This document shows, one piece after another, positions 25,182 to 32,513 of a DNA stretch of 51,680 nt; the first letter of the stretch is position 1; every line of letters begins with the position of its first letter. The translations under genes and the position numbers were made by a program. A model generated the notes under the pieces. That model ran no database searches. It was not told the DNA's origin and saw nothing but the letters and a program-made list of their open reading frames with translations. This DNA is from an uncultured Saprospiraceae bacterium (lineage in GTDB: Bacteria; Bacteroidota; Bacteroidia; Chitinophagales; Saprospiraceae), in contig CAKZVJ010000048.1 of NCBI GenBank assembly GCA_937923345.1, positions 1 through 51,680 of the forward strand. The letters run 5' to 3'.

Positions 25182-26374
25182 TAACGGTACAAAAAGCAAT
25201 AGACATCATAAAGGGCACTGTCACCCAATACGGCAAGGAATCCATACCTCTTACTGAAGCCAAAGGCAGAATCCTTGCTGAAGATATCAAAGCAGATAGA
25301 GACTTTCCTCCTTTTGACAGAGTCACTATGGACGGTATTTCCATCCACTTTGAAGCCTATCAAAATGGACAAAGAACGTTCCCTATCGAGTCTATAGCCG
25401 CTGCGGGTGCCCCATTCCAAAAGCTAAAAAATAAAGACAACTGCATCGAGTCGATGACGGGCGCTGGCCTACCCATTGGTTGCGATACCGTGATTCGATA
25501 CGAAGATTTAGAGGTGAATGAAGAGGCGCGCACTGCGACCTTGCTTCCAAATGTCACCCTCACCCACAAGCAGAATATACATTTCCAAGGGATAGATCAA
25601 GCCAAGGGAGAAATACTCCTCCCCAAAGGTACCATCATCAGGCCCAGTGAGATAGGCATCGCCGCCAGCCAAGGATACGCCATGCTAGAGGTAGTCAAAA
25701 CACCCAAGGTCGCTATCATCTCTACAGGCGACGAGCTCGTACCCATCACGGAAAAACCTGAGCCCTATCAGATCAGAAAATCAAATGTATACACCATTCA
25801 GTCACGCCTAGCGGACTATGGTGTGGCAGCAACATTATATCACATTGTAGACGAAGAGGCCAGTATCAAAAAGACCCTCGAAGAACTCTTAAACACATAC
25901 GATGTACTCATTTTGTCCGGCGGCGTATCCAAGGGAAAATTTGACTATATCCCTGCAGCGCTTACTGAGTTGGGCGTCGAAAAATTGTTTCACAAAATCA
26001 AGCAGCGTCCAGGGAAGCCCTTTTGGTTTGGCAAGAAAGAAAACAAGATAATTTTCGCCCTTCCAGGCAATCCAGTTTCTTCTTTCGTGTGCACCAAAAA
26101 ATATATCGAGACTTGGCTGCGCACCTCACTTGGCATTCCGCACAAGCAGGCCTATGCCGTTCTTGGCGCGGATGTACACTTCAAACCAGAGCTCCACTAT
26201 TTCTTGGAGGTTGGTCTGCAGTATTCACAACTGGGGCAGCTCATCGCGTATCCCAAAAAAGGAAACGGCTCTGGCGACTTTGTCAATCTCAAGCGTGCCC
26301 AAGCTTTTATCGAACTCCCTATCGATCGCGTCGATTTTCAAAAGGGAGAGGTTTTCCCTATCCTGTTTTTCTAA
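25178..26374 (+). CDS. moeA: Molybdopterin molybdenumtransferase MoeA
   Basis: MoeA inserts molybdate into adenylylated molybdopterin. At 398 aa it has full family length. Visible parts: the N-terminal swivelling domain (SIPLTEAKGRILAEDIKADR, FPPFDRVTMDGISIHFEAYQ); the hinge AAAGAPF and MTGAGLPIGCDTVIRYED; the MogA-like domain with VAIISTGDELVP (about 178-190), DVLILSGGVSKGKFDYIPAA and FALPGNPVSSFVC; and a C-terminal barrel. FDRVTMDG replaces the usual FDxSxMDG, a mild variation. The gene overlaps moaA by 4 bp. The following 400 bp hold no gene but a large palindromic element. Confidence 0.96.
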   Translation: MITVQKAIDIIKGTVTQYGKESIPLTEAKGRILAEDIKADRDFPPFDRVTMDGISIHFEAYQNGQRTFPIESIAAAGAPFQKLKNKDNCIESMTGAGLPIGCDTVIRYEDLEVNEEARTATLLPNVTLTHKQNIHFQGIDQAKGEILLPKGTIIRPSEIGIAASQGYAMLEVVKTPKVAIISTGDELVPITEKPEPYQIRKSNVYTIQSRLADYGVAATLYHIVDEEASIKKTLEELLNTYDVLILSGGVSKGKFDYIPAALTELGVEKLFHKIKQRPGKPFWFGKKENKIIFALPGNPVSSFVCTKKYIETWLRTSLGIPHKQAYAVLGADVHFKPELHYFLEVGLQYSQLGQLIAYPKKGNGSGDFVNLKRAQAFIELPIDRVDFQKGEVFPILFF

Positions 26375-26404
26375 AGATAACATCGATTCTATTTCAAGTG
26401 TATT

Positions 26405-26740
26405 CAGTAGGGATCATCCCGGTTTGCAACGGGACCAGGCTCTCTGCTATACTACGTGCCGCGTCGATCCTTTGCTCTTGCGCTCTCCGAGCGACTCGCT
26501 TTGGGCGCAAGCGCCTTCGCACAAAAAAAAAGAAGAAGGGTGGCGGCAGCGGGCGAAGGGTGGTAGCGATATGAAGTGAGCAAGAAGGTATAGTATACTA
26601 CGCTGAGCAGTAGCTGAACGGACGAGAGAAGATGCTGAGAAGCGATAGCATACTACCTGAGTGCTTGCTGAATACAAGCGGACGACCTGGTCCCATATGC
26701 GTTGGCCAAAGTAGCGATTGGTGATGGGACGCCCCAAAAT
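26405..26740. repeat. Large GC-rich palindromic intergenic element (copy D)
   Basis: About 335 bp, bounded by a 9-bp inverted pair GGGACCAGG (26431-26439) and CCTGGTCCC (26686-26694). The right end read in reverse starts TTTTGGGGCGTCCCAT and forms a further 7-bp stem (26690-26696 with 26724-26730). The middle contains several short GC-rich self-complementary runs and two AGTATACTA-like repeats. Open frames cross it on both strands but none looks like a protein. Confidence 0.65.
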
Positions 26741-26771
26741 AATTTCAATAGCCAAATTTGCTCAATAAGAT

Positions 26772-27860
26772 TTAATGCCCTCTTCCATGGATCGGTTCCT
26801 GCTTCAAATGCAAATATCCTCCCTTCTTATTTCGCATCTTGGCTACAATTTCGGCACAGATAGATAGAGCAATTTCCTCGGGTGACTCCGCCCCAATCTC
26901 CAATCCAGTCGGGCTATGAATAAAATGAAGTTCGGACATGTCCGTTTCGATATCGCCCTGTAACTTTTCGAACCTTTTCTTTGGACCTAGGATACCTAAG
27001 TAAGCAGCTTTTGAGTCCACCAATTTTTCTAAGAGAGCGAGATCATGCTTGTAATCATGACTCATTAATATTATGGCCGTGTAATCATTGATGACTACTT
27101 TGTCAACGTCTGCAAAATCCAATACTTGTTTGGCATCTTGGTAGACTTGCTTAGTCAACTTCTTGGCTTTTCCTAAGACAGTCGTTCGCCAACCCAATTG
27201 CTTGGCAAAACCCAGCATAGCGTAGATATCGTAATTATCCCCCGCAATCACTAAGTGTGTTTCCGGACGTAGAAATTCGAATAGAATTTTTATTTCTTCC
27301 TTTTCACCAAAACTATAAAGCTTCGCTTTTCGACGAGAACTTACCTCTGTTAATTTTGTCAGCATATCATCATGCTCAACTCCATCAATCTTGACTAAAG
27401 ATTCATCATTCTTTACGAGGTGCATCTTGCCTAGCAATGCTTCTTCAGGATGTTCAACAATTTTTAAAATGAGATTTGGCTCGGAGTCGTCTTTTATTTG
27501 CCTTAGGGTTTCGATTTCGTTGTTTGGGTCATTCACGTCTATCGGTGTAAGCAAAACTTCTATCCGACCATTGCAACCTAAGCCTACACCTATTTGATGA
27601 CTATCATCCTCCATAGTATCATAGACTACAGTAGATACTTTGTTTTCAAATATTGCTTTTTGAGATCTGCGCAAAGCATCTCCCTCCAAGCAGCCTCCAC
27701 TAATTCCTCCTGTCCATACTCCACTGCTTTGGACCAACATACGAGCACCTATCCTTCTGTATGCAGAAGCTTCTACCTGCACTACAGACGCTAAGGCTAC
27801 TTTTTCTTTACTATGATCTATACTATCATACTGTTTTATGATAGCGCGGATTTCTTTCAT
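26772..27860 (-). CDS. XdhC/CoxF family protein (Mo-hydroxylase maturation)
   Basis: XdhC proteins bind sulfurated Moco and deliver it to xanthine dehydrogenase-type Mo-hydroxylases. The N-terminal XdhC/CoxI domain (about residues 15-85) has VALASVVQVEASAYRRIGAR, GGISGGCLEGDALRRS and GLGCNGRIEVLL. The C-terminal Rossmann domain (about 190-362) has HLVIAGDNYDIYAMLGFAKQ, VVINDYTAIILMSHDYKHDL, YLGILGPKKR and FIHSPTGLEIGAESPEEIAL. I set the start at the ATG at 27860 (MKEIRAII, 362 aa); an upstream in-frame TTG would add 14 unlikely residues. No Mo-hydroxylase gene is in the window. Confidence 0.92.
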   Translation of the reverse strand: MKEIRAIIKQYDSIDHSKEKVALASVVQVEASAYRRIGARMLVQSSGVWTGGISGGCLEGDALRRSQKAIFENKVSTVVYDTMEDDSHQIGVGLGCNGRIEVLLTPIDVNDPNNEIETLRQIKDDSEPNLILKIVEHPEEALLGKMHLVKNDESLVKIDGVEHDDMLTKLTEVSSRRKAKLYSFGEKEEIKILFEFLRPETHLVIAGDNYDIYAMLGFAKQLGWRTTVLGKAKKLTKQVYQDAKQVLDFADVDKVVINDYTAIILMSHDYKHDLALLEKLVDSKAAYLGILGPKKRFEKLQGDIETDMSELHFIHSPTGLEIGAESPEEIALSICAEIVAKMRNKKGGYLHLKQEPIHGRGH

Positions 27861-28022
27861 GCACCTACAATTTATTGAGCTAACTCTAGGATAAATAAAC
27901 AACAGAGCAACCGTGTGGTTCGCTTACATATTATCTGCTAAATATAATGAAAATTACTAGGTCTTGACTGTCTTATCAGGAAGGTTTGCTACATAAAGTA
28001 GCCACGCAAAAATACTCAATGC

Positions 28023-29195
28023 TTAATTCAATTGCTTCTGAGGCGCTTCCTTTTTGAAGGTAATTCTAGTGACTATAAAAGCAAACACAATCAATATAGC
28101 GACCAAGAGAAATATCTTTGGGTAGCCATATCCTTCTACTATATAGCCCATCAAGACTGGACCTATCAAAAAGCCAACGTAGCCCATACCCGCCACTGTG
28201 GCTACTCCATCCGAAGAATTTACGCCTTCGACTTGAGAAGACAAACGGTAAATTTCAGGGACAATACCTGACACACCGAACCCAATCATGGCAAATCCAA
28301 ACAAGGCAGAAAACAAAGTGCCCGCTAATACCAAAACTACCCCTAGCACCATCACAATCAAACCACCTTGTACTATAAACTTGCTGCCATAGGTATCACT
28401 AATGGGATCCATAATGAATCGACCAATCGCCATGAACAAGCTGAACATACCTAAGCCATATCCAATAAATAATTCTGGTGCTTTTATCTCCTCACTCATA
28501 TATAATGTACTCCAGTCCATGACTGCTCCCTCAGACATCATCACCATCAAACCGATGATTGCAAAACCAATTAGGGTTTTATTTTGCAATCGTTTAGTCC
28601 GCGACTGCTCCTGAATGACTAAAGCTGTCTTCTCAAGTCTTAAAGGTCCAAAAAAAGTAAAATGCAAAATAATGGTAATGGCAGCAAGTAAAAACATATG
28701 TACAAAAGGGGAATCTAAATAAAACATCAGCACAGAGCCTAAGGTCGCCCCAATGAAAAAACCGACGCTCCAAAATCCATGACAAGCCGACATAAATCGT
28801 ACATCATCCTCTTTTTCTATATGCGCTGCTAAAGCATTCATGCCTACATCCATGGAACCCGCAAAAGCTCCCGCAAAAAATAAAAGAAAACACAACTGAG
28901 AAAGACTAGGCATGAGCACTGCACAAATAATTACGACAATATAACCTATGGTGCTAAAAAAAGTATAACGTCCTTCACCATACTTATTGATCAGCTTTGT
29001 CGAAAACGATAATGAAGTAACTGCACCTATCGCCATAGAGAAAAAAGCATACCCCAATTGAGATTCTGAAATTTCCAGTGCTTCTAGCACATGAGGAGTG
29101 TATAATAACCAGCTACTCATCATCAAGCTATTGATAATAAATGGCAGCGCTACACCAAAGTACCGTTTTTGTAAAAAAATCTTCAGTCCCTCCAT
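28023..29195 (-). CDS. MFS transporter (YbjJ-like)
   Basis: A 390-aa major facilitator with about twelve hydrophobic segments. Features resembling the YbjJ branch: FAGAFAGSMDVGMNALAAHI in the fourth-fifth helix region, FMSACHGFWSVGFFIGATLG, and in the second half AIGRFIMDPISDTYGSKF and FGVSGIVPEIYRLSSQ. YbjJ-type proteins are uncharacterised or suspected sugar/drug exporters; the substrate cannot be read here. It is transcribed with XdhC in the same direction, 162 bp upstream of that gene, so a purine or other Mo-enzyme-linked substrate is possible but speculative. Confidence 0.85.
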   Translation of the reverse strand: MEGLKIFLQKRYFGVALPFIINSLMMSSWLLYTPHVLEALEISESQLGYAFFSMAIGAVTSLSFSTKLINKYGEGRYTFFSTIGYIVVIICAVLMPSLSQLCFLLFFAGAFAGSMDVGMNALAAHIEKEDDVRFMSACHGFWSVGFFIGATLGSVLMFYLDSPFVHMFLLAAITIILHFTFFGPLRLEKTALVIQEQSRTKRLQNKTLIGFAIIGLMVMMSEGAVMDWSTLYMSEEIKAPELFIGYGLGMFSLFMAIGRFIMDPISDTYGSKFIVQGGLIVMVLGVVLVLAGTLFSALFGFAMIGFGVSGIVPEIYRLSSQVEGVNSSDGVATVAGMGYVGFLIGPVLMGYIVEGYGYPKIFLLVAILIVFAFIVTRITFKKEAPQKQLN

Positions 29196-29491
29196 TCAAA
29201 TATACTAACGTCAAAAAATTGTAAGTGGCGCTAAATTAGAGCAATAAATTAAATAAGCGGATATGCTTAAGAGAAAGAATGAATAAAAGCAGCTAAAGAT
29301 TGCTATGAGCAGAAAAGCTTAACGAATAATTAACGATGGTTCGGAAATAAATTCAAAATTTATGACAAGGGATGTGTTGAATTCATAAGCATTGAATTGC
29401 AAATAGTAGATAATAAGGCACTTGTTTCGCTGTGATTTATAATTCCTTGAAAATAGCCGCACCATTCAATAGTACAAGTGCATCAAGCCCA

Positions 29492-30604
29492 TCACTTAGC
29501 ATACCACTTAGATAAGGCTTGCTCTCCCATTTTATTTTGAGGCGTATAGTCTTTACGCATTCTCTGAGGTCCAGCAAATTCATCAGGGTACCACTTCCAA
29601 ACAAAACCTCCTGCCCAAAAGTCCTGCTCATAGAAAACCTGGTACATAGCATCGAAGGCATTGGCTTGAGCTTGCTCATTATACTTTAGTATACTGCGAT
29701 CTGCCTCCAACTCCCACGTTTTTCCCGCGCAGCCCTCCACTGACATATATCCATACTCCGTGAATAGGATTGGCTTGTCAAATGAAGCCGCTATTCTCTT
29801 CATCTCTTTTTCATAGGGATACCAATTAGAGACCAATTCTTCGACGGCAGGAACAGCATCACTATTTAACGGGAAATAAGCATCTACTCCTATAAAATCT
29901 AGCTTATCCCAAAAGGCTATATGTTTGTATTCATCCCAATTGGCCGCATAGGTCAATTTGCCTTTATATAGTTTCCGAATCTTGATGATCAGCTTTTCCC
30001 AATATTCTGGCCGATTTATTGAGCTCAACTTAAACTCGGTGCCAATACAGAATAGGGCTACATTCTGCTCGGATGCAATCTTTGCAAATGTGAGGATGTA
30101 TTTTTCGTAGTCCGACTCCCATTTTTGCCAGTCTTCTTCACTATCAAAATCCATACCTCCCGGCCAACTGCCTGGTATATAGACCTGTGGTTTTAACATT
30201 ACCAACATATCGTTTGCATGCGCTTGTTTGATGGACTGCGTAGCTCCTTTGACTGTCTCTCCCCACCATTGCCAGGTATAAGAACCAAATGCTACACTAG
30301 GTTTACCTTGCTGTGTGTATGCATAAGGTATTATCCCTATCCAATTCACATCTATCTCTTTTAACTTTAAAAAAGGATTGCTAGAAAAAGGCTTAGGGGG
30401 CGCAACTAGAGTCATTCCATCTATCTTATCGTTATTAGTAGCTTTGATACCAACTGACTTTGCTACAGCTGTGCTCTCAGTAAGCATAGCGCCTAATGTC
30501 TGGTCACTATTAGAGATTGAAGGCTGTTGACAGGCCACTACTATAAACATGATAAAGAAAATAGCCCAATAACTATAGAAATTACAATTCACGCTGTGCT
30601 TCAT
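29492..30604 (-). CDS. Glycoside hydrolase clan GH-A lipoprotein, GH113-like
   Basis: A 370-aa lipoprotein: hydrophobic start and lipobox FIVVAC (Cys near residue 24). The rest is a (beta/alpha)8 barrel of the GH113-like type, with GTEFKL (general acid/base Glu, about residue 180), YAANWDEY and DFIGVDAYFPL, and the nucleophile in ILFTEYGYMS (about 278-287), ending FVWKWYPDEFAGP. GH113 includes beta-mannanases, but most relatives in Bacteroidota are untested, so the substrate is open. It is probably tethered to the membrane facing the periplasm. The 296 bp downstream (29196-29491) hold nothing I recognise. No SusCD pair is adjacent. Confidence 0.82.
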   Translation of the reverse strand: MKHSVNCNFYSYWAIFFIMFIVVACQQPSISNSDQTLGAMLTESTAVAKSVGIKATNNDKIDGMTLVAPPKPFSSNPFLKLKEIDVNWIGIIPYAYTQQGKPSVAFGSYTWQWWGETVKGATQSIKQAHANDMLVMLKPQVYIPGSWPGGMDFDSEEDWQKWESDYEKYILTFAKIASEQNVALFCIGTEFKLSSINRPEYWEKLIIKIRKLYKGKLTYAANWDEYKHIAFWDKLDFIGVDAYFPLNSDAVPAVEELVSNWYPYEKEMKRIAASFDKPILFTEYGYMSVEGCAGKTWELEADRSILKYNEQAQANAFDAMYQVFYEQDFWAGGFVWKWYPDEFAGPQRMRKDYTPQNKMGEQALSKWYAK

Positions 30605-30746
30605 AGCTAGTATAACTTGTGAGTAATAGAATTTGTTGAAGATTTGTCAATTAGACACTCAAATTGCACATATTGATTACCATATTTATACTTATATAGC
30701 CTTATAAATGCAATATTTGTAATTTTTTAACTATTTCATTGAAATA

Positions 30747-30778
30747 TTTGACTCAAATAGTGATATACTTTATCTTTG
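30747..30778 (+). promoter_or_regulatory. Consensus Bacteroidota promoter of the tRNA-like RNA gene
   Basis: TTTG (30747-30750), 20-nt spacer, TATCTTTG (30771-30778): both boxes and the spacing match the Bacteroidota consensus exactly. Start is expected near 30785, about 29 nt ahead of the tRNA-like fold. Confidence 0.75.
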
Positions 30779-30813
30779 TCATAAAGATATCTTAAAATAG
30801 TTATCTGACACAT

Positions 30814-30970
30814 TGTAAGGTGATGAAATTGGCAGACATGCCCTCTTGTCTCGGGGGTGAAGATCACGGAATAAACTGAATATAACGAGCTGCTTCGGCA
30901 CTCTAGGGTTGACCACTCAATCTGTATTTATGCTAACCGCTTCGTGGAGGTTCGAATCCTTCCCTTACAG
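30814..30970 (+). tRNA. tRNA-like RNA (tRNA-Leu-type body, about 157 nt, with 88-nt variable region)
   Basis: The ends fold as a tRNA. Acceptor: TGTAAGG (30814-30820) with CCTTACA (30963-30969). D arm: ATG/CAT (30823-30825 with 30837-30839) with a Leu-type loop containing GG. Anticodon-like arm: CCCTC/GGGGG (30841-30845 with 30853-30857), loop TTGTCTC. T arm: GGAGG/CCTTC (30946-30950 with 30958-30962), loop TTCGAAT. Oddities: U1-A72, discriminator G, no encoded CCA (CAA follows), GUC in the anticodon position of a Leu-like body, U at position 37, and an 88-nt region in place of the variable arm. That region folds into its own stem (AAC-GAG-TGC-TTCG-GCA-CTC...GTT, 30884-30910). Promoter and terminator imply a dedicated RNA gene. 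It may be a non-decoding tRNA mimic, an interrupted tRNA or a degenerate tRNA. Confidence 0.6.
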
Positions 30971-30983
30971 CAAATAATTTTCA

Positions 30984-31015
30984 ATAGCCTCAAAGACGTT
31001 TATCTTTGGGGCTAT
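30984..31015 (+). terminator. Intrinsic terminator of the tRNA-like RNA gene
   Basis: A 13-bp stem ATAGCCTCAAAGA/TCTTTGGGGCTAT (30984-30996 with 31003-31015; one wobble), 6-nt loop, followed by the T-rich CCTATTTTAAATTTATTTT. Confidence 0.75.
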
Positions 31016-31112
31016 CCTATTTTAAATTTATTTTACTCCTTACATTGAATAGGTAAAATAAAGTAAACAATATGTCGTTTTGGATGTAGTATTGATTAAA
31101 TAAAGTAACAGG

Positions 31113-31215
31113 CAGCCCCGATTGGTTTTTTTTTCATACAACTAATTCCTTGTCAGGTTTAATAATAGCGAGAGTAGTACAACAATAGTTTATTAAGTAG
31201 GGGCTGCTCTTTTTG
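31113..31215 (+). other. Second structured stretch with terminator-like end
   Basis: CAGCCCC (31113-31119) pairs with GGGGCTG (31200-31206), and inside it TTAATAA (31159-31165) with TTATTAA (31190-31196). The 3' arm is followed by CTCTTTTT. It could be a small RNA, or a terminator region for the reverse-strand HD gene that ends at 31246. No good promoter is seen in front of it. Confidence 0.3.
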
Positions 31216-31245
31216 TACTATATGTTAGTAAGCATATAACAGGCA

Positions 31246-31848
31246 TTACACCTTCCACTTTTCTTTCAAGTCATTCAATTTTTGCAGCTTTTGGGGTTCT
31301 CGTTCTTGTAAACTAAACGATGTATGATAGCTATGACTGCTTAAGAATTTTATTTGAAGGGCATCCCAATCTTCTTCGTTATGCACTATTCCTAATTCGC
31401 TCAATTCTTGAAAGAGCGTATTCCCAATCAAATAAAAATCATCCCTACCTAGATAATCCAAGTCAGCATCACAAATAATCCGTTCCAATTTCGAAGTGGG
31501 TTGTTGGGGTATTTTCGTCGCCATGATCATACCTGCTATCATATCAATATCTTCTTGACTATAGCCAAAATTTGGTAACAGCTCCTTAGCAATATTGACT
31601 CCTTCCTTTTCATGTTCTTTTATTCCGTTCAGAAAGCCAGCGTCATGCATAATGGCAGCAGTACACAAAAGGATCTTTTCGCTTTCTGAAAGCGACTCCC
31701 GCACGGCACTTTCTTCACAAACCTGTAGTACATCAAGAGTATGATGCACTCCATGGTAACGGAGTTTATCCGATAAATCATTTGACAATCTTTCGATCAT
31801 CAACTCCTTTACCTTTTGATATTGCATTGGATCACTTTGAGTTTGCAA
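31246..31848 (-). CDS. HD domain phosphohydrolase-like protein
   Basis: A 200-aa cytoplasmic HD-superfamily protein. Metal-binding residues: His in YHGVHHTLDVLQVCEE (about residues 35-50), the His-Asp pair in CTAAIMHDAGFLNGIKEHEK (about 73-92), and a distal Asp in ICDADLDYLGRDDF (about 135-148). This arrangement is the class of small HD hydrolases often labelled 'phosphohydrolase' and distantly like the HD core of adenylate-cyclase-associated proteins. Natural substrate unknown; nucleotides are usual. It overlaps the upstream DUF4920 gene by 17 bp, so both are probably in one operon. Confidence 0.85.
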   Translation of the reverse strand: MQTQSDPMQYQKVKELMIERLSNDLSDKLRYHGVHHTLDVLQVCEESAVRESLSESEKILLCTAAIMHDAGFLNGIKEHEKEGVNIAKELLPNFGYSQEDIDMIAGMIMATKIPQQPTSKLERIICDADLDYLGRDDFYLIGNTLFQELSELGIVHNEEDWDALQIKFLSSHSYHTSFSLQEREPQKLQKLNDLKEKWKV

Positions 31849-32296
31849 TGTATACTCCTGTTGCCATGAATTTATATTCTTCTTTTGGCTCAGTAATTTT
31901 TTCTATCTCCTCTTTAGACAAGCCTTCATCTTCTGCATAATGCTGTAGCTCCTCCACACTTGTCACTTCTTTAAAAGCTTTGCCATTCATCACTACTTCT
32001 TGTCCAGCAAGATCAAGCGGCATAAAAAATCCATAATCCTTAAACTTTACAAAAATACTTTCTCCCTCATCAGATACAATATTCATCCAACATCCCTTCT
32101 TCTGACAGACAGATTCCACCTTACCTATTACAACAGCTTGAACAGTATCCTGAGAGGCCATTTGCTTAGTGAGATCATTTAGTTCAATATACTTTTTGGG
32201 CTTAAATGTTTCTCCATAAAATCCATTCTCTGACACTTGAGTTGTAGAACAAGATAGAATGAACAAAAAAGCCAACACACTCAACGAATATTTCAT
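31832..32296 (-). CDS. DUF4920 domain lipoprotein
   Basis: A 154-aa lipoprotein with signal MKYSLSVLAFLFILSCSTTQ (lipobox Cys near residue 16). The mature part carries the DUF4920 signature: VQAVVIGKVESVCQKKGCWM (about residues 53-72), then VKFKDYGFFMPLDLAGQEVV and the terminal YKFMATGVYI. The CxxxxCWM motif may bind metal or form a disulfide. DUF4920 proteins are small exported proteins of Bacteroidota and some Proteobacteria without known function. The 3' end overlaps the HD gene. Confidence 0.88.
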   Translation of the reverse strand: MKYSLSVLAFLFILSCSTTQVSENGFYGETFKPKKYIELNDLTKQMASQDTVQAVVIGKVESVCQKKGCWMNIVSDEGESIFVKFKDYGFFMPLDLAGQEVVMNGKAFKEVTSVEELQHYAEDEGLSKEEIEKITEPKEEYKFMATGVYIANSK

Positions 32297-32513
32297 ATCT
32301 CGAAATTTAATATTAATATTTTACTAAAATTTGATGTTTTATCAATCGTCCCACAATATACTGACTTTATAATGGTTATAGTTTGACTTTCAATTTAATT
32401 TTATTTAGCCTTTTCAAATTTCTTATCTATAGGATATAGCATTACTCATTAATTAAAGTTTTTTTCAATCTCTCAAAATGAGGGAACGAAGATTCACCAC
32501 AAATTTTAATCGT

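Noticed and set aside
26023-26755. Several overlapping open frames on both strands across the end of moeA and the following gap
   Set aside because: They are out of frame with moeA or run through palindromic GC-rich sequence, with Arg/Ser-rich unstructured products and no homology that I recognise. They are by-products of the repeat element.
27861-27902. TTG start extending the XdhC-family protein by 14 residues
   Set aside because: The added residues (beginning FIYPRVSS) are not family-like, and an ATG at 27860 gives the normal N-terminus.
29437-29679. Open frame overlapping the end of the GH-A gene
   Set aside because: Out-of-frame shadow of the glycoside hydrolase coding sequence; no independent features.
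30814-30970. Group I intron inside a tRNA-Leu
   Set aside because: The insertion is far too short (88 nt) and lacks recognisable P, Q, R and S core elements. The anticodon stem is already closed before the insertion.
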